The notes under the pieces are model-generated. The model saw nothing but the letters and a program-made list of their open reading frames with translations, was not told the origin of the DNA and did not search any database. Shown here piece after piece: positions 58,301-64,000 of a DNA stretch of 64,000 nt (position 1 is its first letter; every line of letters starts with the position of its first letter). The stretch is from Timema cristinae (Eukaryota > Arthropoda > Insecta > Phasmatodea > Timematidae), in contig JBCFYV010000012.1 of the NCBI GenBank assembly GCA_039000515.1, positions 31,116,821-31,180,820 on the forward strand, read 5' to 3'. The position numbers and the translations under genes are program-made.

Positions 58301-61300
58301 GATGAGTGATTTAAAATGAGTACTACAGTACCATCAAATATCCCACCAGCTGTGAACTCTCTCAGTTATTATTTATTTTCAAGCAAAAACACGAGTGCTG
58401 TCCAAGATTCATCGTCAACTGTACTAGGATTATGGTCCAAAAGCAAAAATAAATTGTAAGAAACTATCAAATAAACCATCACATCTAGTTCATTATTTGA
58501 AAATTCAGTCATCAGTAAACTACCTTTAAACTACTTTCCAACCCAAAAACATGTAAATAATATTATTTATCATGTAAAATACCCCCAAGATACCCATTTG
58601 GAACCAAATCGTTAAAACCCGTTTTAAAATATTTCATGTTTTTGAAAAAGTAGCCATAGGTAAACTACCCTTGAACGACATTTTATTTAAAAAAAATGAG
58701 TTTACAATGTTTTTTGTCATGTTAAACACTCCCATGATACCAATTTAGAAGCAAATCACAGTTTTTAAAATATTTCACTTTTTTTGGAAAACATATCACC
58801 AGTAAACTATCCTTAAACTAATGTTGCCCAAAAAAAACAAATATACCGTGTTTATTTTTGTAATGACATACATAACCACAGATACCAATCAATTTGTAAC
58901 AAAATCATTATAGCCGCTTTCAAAATATTTAGAATTTTCTAAAATTACTCATCAGTATATTGCCCTTCAACTAATTTTTAGCCAAAAACCAAATATAAGG
59001 AGTTATTTCACTTAATTTCAATCAAAATCGTTAAAACCCTTTTCAAAATAATCGGAATTTTAAAAAAATATGGGGGCTAATGTCAAAATGAAAACAAATT
59101 CTTAAGGTTATAAACCTAAAAAATTAAATATCAAGTTTGAGACCATACATAGACAGACATGGGGACTGACAGAATTGTAAATACAGTTTTTTGTCTTGTT
59201 ATTTATTTTTTTTTAGTTTCTATTTTGATTTTGTTCACGAATACAATAATTTTTCCTTTGATGAGAAAGTATGAATGAATGGATTCATTTGTACCAATGG
59301 ACATTTTTCAGTATGTGCACTTATAGTGTGAGCTTTTTTCCATAGGCATCTTTCGTGTGAGCACTTTTCGCGTGAGCATATTTCCATGTGGGTTTTTTTC
59401 TGTGCGGAGTTTTCATGTGTGCTTCTTTCCCTTGTGCTTTTTTCCTAGAATCGATTTAACAATACTGTCAATTCAAAGTATCCCTTATAAAGTCAATAAC
59501 AGTATGAGTTTACTTTAACCCCAATTAGAAGTGTCACTTCTCTAAGTTGATAACAGTTTAAATTTAAAACAATCTCAATATCAAGTCCCATTATTTGAGT
59601 CAATTATATCATACTTTAAGAACACCATGAGCTGCAAATCACTTGTATTAAAAGCACAGGTCCTAAGTGTATCTTAATTTTTAGGATTATACCCACTAAC
59701 CTGAAGTATACAGCCTTGGAAGGGTTCTCGGAAGGCAAGTTGCTGTTGGTATAGTGGGTCCAGAGTTCTTCTCGCAGTAGATGTTTTTGCTTTCGCTATG
59801 CATTTCTTGCCACTCACTAGGTATACCTTTACATAAGGTGCTGAAAATAGTATTGATTCTATATAAAAAACTAATATTTTATATATTATAAACCAAATTG
59901 TTTAAAAGATTACTTATAAAATAAGGTACCTAATGAATACAAAGATAATATAAAAACACTTTAGAGTGTGGTATAAAATGGAAATTCGGCATGTAAATAA
60001 GCTTAGAATTAATACAACTTAATTTAGAACACTACTTGTACGATTAAAAATTTTAATTTGGCAAGCCCATAAAAAACATATCCAATAACCAAATAAGTCT
60101 TATAATTTCAAAACAGGCGTTTGGGAAATTAAAAAGGGATGGGAGAGTAGCGTGAAATCTTTTCAAAATTATTTATAAGCCTACTTTTCAACGAGGAAGA
60201 AAATTTAATTTTGCCAAGTTGGTTAAAGGACCACCTCGCATAAACATAAAAGTTATAAAATTTGGACTTTAAAAATGGGGTTCCGGGAAATGAGGACGGC
60301 CTATAAATGTCCACAACTAAAAAAAAATCTCAATATTGTAGAAAATTATAGTATTGTATAGATAGATGAAAAAATCTAAAAATAGACTAATACATAAACT
60401 CAAGTGTCTTAAAGGGGATCCATTTGTGTTGTGAATAGAAAGTTAAAAATCAAAGGATAAATTGGTGGCTATATAGTAGTGACATGACAATTAAAATAAA
60501 CCCATTTTGGCAACATTGATTTGTAAACCATGATGCTTTTTGGGGAAAAAATATGCTTATAATTAAATATGTTTGTACAAGGAGGAACTATCAAAAAGTT
60601 GGCAGCCGGATGTTGAATGTCCTAATTTAATATAGTTTTGACACAACTAACCCTTGAAAAGATGGTTAAAATGATAGGAACTTAATAAATATGACAAATA
60701 AATAGATAAATTAATATTCCGTATTGTCAAACCATTATTAAAACTTTATTTGTTTGTGTTGATAATTTTCTAAACAAATATTGTTGCTAAACAATTTATA
60801 CTTTCAGTCTATAACTAGCCCTCTAGCAACCTTGGTAAAATTTAAATAACTATAAAAGCTACAGCAGTTTAGAGCTCAATAATTGACTAGGATGGTTTTC
60901 CAAATTGTCATTCCCCCCTTCCCTCTGGTAAATACTGGGGCATTTCCTTAAAATTACCCACTTTCATCCTTCCCACACATATAAGATAGTTTAATTCAGT
61001 GATGACAAGTAATGTACCCTAGAGCAGACTTAGAGGAAAAAGTTATCATTGTGCTAAAATAAGAACTAGTGTTATGATAAGCTTGTACTTGTGAGTACAG
61101 AAACAAAGGGTTCAGTCTCATCTTGTCTGGTTTGTCAGTGATGGGGAGGTTAGAGTTTGAATCCTAGCAAGAAATATGGAGCTTTTTTTTTTCTAAAAGG
61201 TTGCCCACTTTTCTTCTATGAAAACACAGGAATATTTTCTCAAAACTCAACCTTCCTCATTTTTACCTTATATGAGTGTAAATATGTGAATAGCCTCACC

Positions 61301-61572
61301 AAGCAATAAAATGCTGTGCACATAAAAAAAAGTACTATGACTGCACGCCAGTAATACCTGGCAAAGTTTTGGAGCCAGCCCGAGCTTGCAGTCCTCTGGC
61401 CCTGATGACTTCTACTTCAAGGTACCCCTTCTGGTAACACATGCTGAGCTGAATGTCACCCAAGGCAGGGGCCCCTAGGACTTGCCGCCCTACTAGCTGG
61501 CCCGGACCCAGACCGTCGATGAAGTCGGACAACTGTCCGCCATCTTGAGTCAACCGTAGCGACGGAGACCAC
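52091..61572 (-). CDS. Rim: RIM (regulating synaptic membrane exocytosis), 3' end: C2B domain and tail
   Basis: RIM is a presynaptic active-zone scaffold that recruits calcium channels and primes vesicles through RAB3, Munc13 and liprin-alpha contacts. Exons join on the - strand as 61572-61358, 59840-59701 and 52300-52091, with phase agreeing at both junctions. Readable in order are WSPSLRL, QLSDFIDGLGPGQLVGRQVL, the C2B start GDIQLSMCYQKGYLEVEVIR, YVKVYLVSGKKCIAKAKTS, RRTLDPLYQQQLAFREPF, QVTVWGDYGRIEGKKVFMGV and GWYKLFGTT, then a Ser-rich tail with SRRSSVASLDSL. As in known RIM C2B domains, the Asp cluster of calcium-binding C2 domains is not evident. The zinc finger, PDZ and C2A parts lie right of the window. 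No disabling change is seen. Confidence 0.96.
52609..53200. mobile_element. 576-bp MITE with perfect 8-bp TSD inside piggyBac
   Basis: The element proper is 52617-53192. Ends TAGAGATAGGGTAAA and TTTACCCTATCTCTA are a perfect 15-bp inverted pair. gtcatatg duplicates at 52609-52616 and 53193-53200. The interior is A/T-rich with repeated TTAGCATTTT-like words and no coding. The 8-bp duplication and TA-G terminus fit a non-autonomous hAT. Confidence 0.92.
53400..54166 (+). pseudogene. piggyBac transposase relic, N-terminal and central part
   Basis: ATG at 53400. RPLEYFELYFDQAMIEINV matches the start of the DDE_Tnp_1_7 domain. Then come TPTSEKEMRLFLGIIMLQGI, LMHFNDNENFDIFNNP and, in another frame, LNNGYCVTVDN near 54080 (the region of a catalytic Asp) and SPELEDVVIKLNRDTYET. 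Stops and shifts are frequent. Confidence 0.85.
54156..54568 (-). mobile_element. 391-bp retroposon insertion in piggyBac, 11-bp TSD
   Basis: The insert 54167-54557 is flanked by perfect tacttatgaga copies (54156-54166 and 54558-54568). The left side is T-rich with a (TTTA)n run at about 54190-54216, which on the - strand is a (TAAA)n 3' tail. The other half is GC-rich (around 54390-54540), with GGTGGAAGGGAGGGGGATGC on the - strand. Variable-length duplication and tail indicate LINE-mediated retroposition, probably a SINE or truncated LINE. Confidence 0.85.
54569..54960 (+). pseudogene. piggyBac transposase relic, C-terminal part with Cys-rich domain
   Basis: The reading resumes directly after the retroposon: VNSRQKDQPQRVSKGKL, VCLMSTVHNATTK, then RRQCAVCCSKKKKADGK and KETRIWYKDCRDRLCLEQCF. 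The Cys-x2-Cys pairs match the zinc-binding C-terminal domain of piggyBac transposases. Confidence 0.88.
55301..55640. repeat. Left TIR of MULE: tandem 15-bp repeats
   Basis: Roughly twenty units of the type CACATGAAAAATGCT, with early units as CACACGGAAAAAAGCC. Because the unit length is divisible by three, both strands give long open frames (HEKCSHEKCSYEKC and FSCEHFSYEHFSC) that are not genes. Confidence 0.93.
56615..56969 (-). pseudogene. MULE transposase C-terminal relic
   Basis: On the - strand the pieces are KSLAALAFVPVDDERHVFDN, then LERSPKTTNCCEEFHNTPNS and CSYPSMWFLFDGLQRDL with KLTMANAQAG. They align with the family pattern R(T/S)xxTNNxxEGWH, CxHPSIWxFIDxLKREQ and IAQxxAG. The usual EGWH has decayed to EEFH and a frameshift splits the copy. 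Catalytic residues upstream are not visible. Confidence 0.82.
57745..57970 (-). repeat. tRNA-derived SINE, family B variant, copy 2, inside the MULE
   Basis: The blocks ACCTACATCTACAGTTTAAT, GGTGAAGGAAGGGTTTG and TAGACCACCTTTGCC align with the copy at 34665-34945. The B box is decayed. It inserted after the MULE. Confidence 0.65.
58500..59080. repeat. Tandem repeat, about 142-153 bp, four copies, inside the MULE
   Basis: The anchor GTAAACTACCCTTAAACTA recurs at 58515, 58660, 58802 and, mutated, 58955. Each is followed by AACCAAATCGTTAAAACCC and TTTCAAAATATTT-like blocks. It lies between the transposase relic and the right TIR. Confidence 0.85.
59325..59452. repeat. Right TIR of MULE: tandem 15-bp repeats, inverted
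   Basis: Units such as TTTCGTGTGAGCACT and TTTCGCGTGAGCATA are the complement of the left array. The array is shorter than the left one (128 against about 340 bases), so copy number has drifted. Confidence 0.9.
59701..59840 (-). CDS. Rim: Rim exon: middle of C2B
   Basis: Acceptor CTATTTTCAG precedes 59840 and donor GTTAGT follows 59701. Two bases complete an Ala codon, then 46 codons run from PYVKVYLVSG to QGCILQ. The DPLYQQ motif is diagnostic of RIM C2 domains. Confidence 0.95.
59841..61357. other. Rim intron, no recognised gene
   Basis: AT-rich. It holds one SINE-like fragment at 61085-61215 on the + strand. Confidence 0.5.
61085..61215 (+). repeat. tRNA-derived SINE fragment, family D
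   Basis: GTCAGTGATGGGGAGGTTAG then GAGTTTGAATCCTAGC (B box) and a T-rich stretch. It is the only copy of this family in + orientation. Confidence 0.55.
61358..61572 (-). CDS. Rim: Rim exon: linker and start of C2B
   Basis: On the - strand, acceptor CACGGTTAG precedes 61572 and donor GTATTACT follows 61358. The exon has 215 bases: one completing base, 71 codons (WSPSLRL to GSKTLP) and one base carried on. The LGPGQLVGRQVLGAPALGD segment directly precedes the first C2B strand. Confidence 0.93.
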
Positions 61573-63145
61573 CTAACCGTGATTAGTAGCAGAAAAAACT
61601 GTTACGCATACATTGTGGAGTTGGGCTTGTTAGATCCGTCATAGCAAGCAAGTTATCACTTCATTATTAAACTATATTTATAAAGGATAATTTATCAATC
61701 ATATTGTCAATGAACTTCATTAGAATAATATTGAGCTTCTAAACACTTAGGAACCTCTAAATCCATCTCAATAGAAAAGCACAATTCAATATTAAGAAAG
61801 GGAAGGTGGGGGTTGCAAAGCACCCAATCGGACCTTTAGCAATGTAGGTGTATATATGTATAGAATTCACTTATTGGGATTATAAACAAGTCCATACAGC
61901 AGGATTTTTGATCGGGCAGAACAAGAAAATAGTCTACATCAATTTTTAATTTTGTGAAGTTTCTGTTAACAGTTTGGAAGAATCCCCCACCTTCCCCCAG
62001 TTATCCTCCTCCCTTAGTACCCTTTCCTTTCTGTCTATAGACCTTTTTAATTTGTGTAGCTTTAAGTGATAAGCTATGTATTTTATATTTGAATCTTTTT
62101 TTAAATTGAAGATAACAAAACCATTAGTTTGAAAAATAACAAGAAAAGTCATTTAAAAATCTTTTGATAAACTCCAATAAGTTATTCAAAATATATTACT
62201 TTTTTTTATAGCTTTTGAAAACAAAATGTCAATATAGCATAATATACCAGTAGGCCTATTGTAATTATTTAAGTAGCAACAATCTTGCTCAATATTGAGA
62301 ATCTATCAAAAATTTATCATAATTATTATATTGTCTAAACATAATATAATTCAGAATATTTAATCAAATATCACAGTTTTGACTAAGGTAAATAAATACT
62401 ACATACTGTATTTAAGCATTAATTATGAATGCCATAAAAATGCCATACATTTCAGTAAAATCTGTCTAAATATATTTAAGGCCCTGTGATATTCATGTTA
62501 AACAATAGTATAATACATATTTAAAAAATTTAATTTGATTAACTTAGTGAAGTTTTATTCAAATTAGGAAAAACAATTACTATTGACTACATACAAAACA
62601 ACTATAATGGTGATCGTAATACATGTTCACTTTATGTAAAATAAAGTATTAGAAAATCACTAAACTAATTTATTCAACAAATGGTCCAAATTTATAGCTA
62701 TACATGTGAATAAAACATTTAACTAATTAGTATATTAATATTTTAGTTTAACTCCTCACCACTCGATGAATTTTGGTGAGAATAGTAGGAATATCCTCTT
62801 ATTCACAAAATTATTATCAATATGAAGATTAATGTACTATATTAATACATTGCTATTACTGTATGAAGTAATTTCCTGGTAAAGTATTAATTTCCTTGCT
62901 AGCCAGAAAATGAAAATTTTCAATCAATCTTAGTTTATGGTCAACAAGATAGAATTAAATGTTAAGTTTTTAGAAAATTTCAAGAATAAAACTGTTTGAT
63001 TATTTAATATATAAACATGATAGTCTTGAAAATTGAACTATAAATTATTCAAGAAGACCCTAATCCACATCTGGCACCATAATTAATAACATTATTTCAA
63101 ATAATAAAATTTAGAATTATTCTAAAAATATTCTTGATATTTTTT
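61573..63145. other. Rim intron, right part
   Basis: AT-rich. GGGAAGGTGGGGGTT near 61800 faces AATCCCCCACCTTCCC ending at 61996, a short inverted pair around 200 bases. No Rim exon upstream of 61572 is recognised in the window. Confidence 0.45.
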
Positions 63146-63396
63146 TTAGCACCACATCTTACTACTAACTTGGGTTATACGCTTAACTACTAATTATACT
63201 GATGGGTTATGGAGGAGGAAGGTTGAATTTATATGAAGTGTACCCACATTTGTGTGGAGAGAGAGAGAGGGAAACCATTCAGGAAAAATTACCCTCAGTA
63301 CACTTGATGGGGATCAAACCATGATCTCTCCATCATTGACAGTCTAGTCTATTGCGAGAGTGACACCTTAGACCATGCAGCCACCAAAGCGGGTAT
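63146..63396 (-). repeat. tRNA-derived SINE, family B, copy 4
   Basis: The tail is TTAGCACCACATCTTACTAC on the + strand. The body is GAAGTGTACCCACATTTGTG, and on the - strand the head has GTGGCTGCATGGTCTAAGG (A box) and a decayed B box near GGTTTGATCC. It is full length by comparison with 39769-40017. Confidence 0.85.
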
Positions 63397-64000
63397 CTGT
63401 ACTAATGATGGGGAAGATGACCAAAATTTATTTAACATTGCTGATATTATAAAAATACCCATTTTATATGAGTTTATATACCAAACCCTGCTAATAAAGG
63501 TTCTTAGTAATTGGATCAATCAATCAATTAATCAAAATCAATCAAACTCTGTCCACTGTTAAATGATATCCTACTACAGTACTAGAGAGGTGATAATGTG
63601 GATTTTGGATCAAATGAAGCATATATTATTTGCTTGAATGAGAACATGTTTCTTAATAAACATATATAAGAATAACCATAGATATTTTTTTTTTAGATTA
63701 CATATCACATTAACAGGTTCCAGGTAAGTTCACCATTCATGTAAAGAGGTATTTGATAATCGACCTTCTGTAATTTATTTTATTTGCTTCAAAATATTAA
63801 TAATATTAAATTTTATAATTTATATTTTCTGACTGCAAAAACAAATTAAAATACCAGGAAAAATTTTAAAATAAATATTTTATTTTAATGAAAACCATTA
63901 CAATGATTAACACACCGTTTAAACTAAAATACTTATTCAATACTACTACCAAATGAAAATCTTCATCTAACAACTCAACAGAAATGTTTCAATAAGTTCT
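63397..64000. other. AT-rich right edge
   Basis: No feature recognised. Confidence 0.5.

Larger units (their letters stand above)
55301..59452 (-). mobile_element. Mutator-like (MULE) transposon with tandem-repeat TIRs and perfect 9-bp TSD
   Basis: gatttaaca duplicates exactly at 55292-55300 and 59453-59461, the 9-bp signature of Mutator elements. The left terminus (GGAAAAAAGCGCAAACG, then AAAAGCACACATGAAAA) matches the complement of the right terminus (GGAAAAAAGCACAAGGG, then AGAAGCACACATGAAAA). Inside each end is an array of about 15-bp units. A MULE transposase relic lies within, on the - strand. Length is 4152 bp. It sits 68 bases from the piggyBac edge in the Rim intron. Confidence 0.93.
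52301..59700 (-). other. Last Rim intron, about 7.4 kb, filled by transposons
   Basis: Donor GTTAGT at the 59700 end and acceptor TTTCAG at 52301 on the - strand. About 94 percent of it is one piggyBac (52419-55232) and one Mutator-like element (55301-59452), nearly adjacent. Confidence 0.85.

Overview
The window is nuclear DNA of an arthropod, most likely an insect with a large AT-rich genome. It carries a spliced CYP4-type cytochrome P450, the conserved C2B end of the active-zone protein RIM, kilobase-scale GT-AG introns, tRNA-derived SINEs, and decayed hAT, piggyBac, Mutator, Copia and LINE copies. Nothing bacterial, plasmid-like or CRISPR-like is present. I cannot name the species from sequence alone.

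Two host genes are convincing and converge. (1) On the + strand, positions 1109-21517 hold the last four exons of a CYP4-family P450. They cover the I-helix, ExxR, the heme-binding loop and the stop, 191 residues in all; the first exons lie left of the window. Its last intron is about 13 kb and opens with GC instead of GT. (2) On the - strand, positions 61572-52091 hold the last three exons of Rim: the linker, the whole C2B domain and a Ser-rich tail with stop. The gene continues right of the window. About 30 kb of mostly gene-free, TE-littered AT-rich DNA separates the two 3' ends.

Region by region: 1-5354 is P450 intron, with a ZMYM1-like hAT remnant at 1.7-3.3 kb. 5.5-8.2 kb is a short-repeat intron. 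8.3-21.4 kb is the GC-AG intron, holding a DUF659/CGGBP1-like hAT, a 359-bp palindrome, palindromic MITEs, an unclassified hAT-like transposase relic, a ZBED5/SCAND3-like hAT with intact termini and target-site duplication (TSD), and a deleted hAT keeping only its BED-like N-terminus. 21.5-40 kb is intergenic: LINE fragments, SINEs, a long-TIR element, a perfect hairpin and one orphan ORF. 40.2-46.4 kb is a wrecked Ty1/copia element with a 190-bp satellite, an in-frame 105-bp tandem amplification and a complete hAT inserted in its RNase H region with a perfect 8-bp TSD. 47-50.5 kb has two related minisatellite arrays around a LINE relic. 52.3-59.7 kb, the last Rim intron, is almost filled by a piggyBac element (itself hit by a 576-bp MITE and a 391-bp retroposon) followed by a Mutator-like element with tandem-repeat TIRs and a perfect 9-bp TSD. 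61.6-64 kb is Rim intron with one more SINE.

No multi-gene system was found. The most informative features are the nested insertions, which give a relative insertion order, and the tandem-repeat termini of the Mutator element. All homology calls come from reading conserved motifs; no database search was run.
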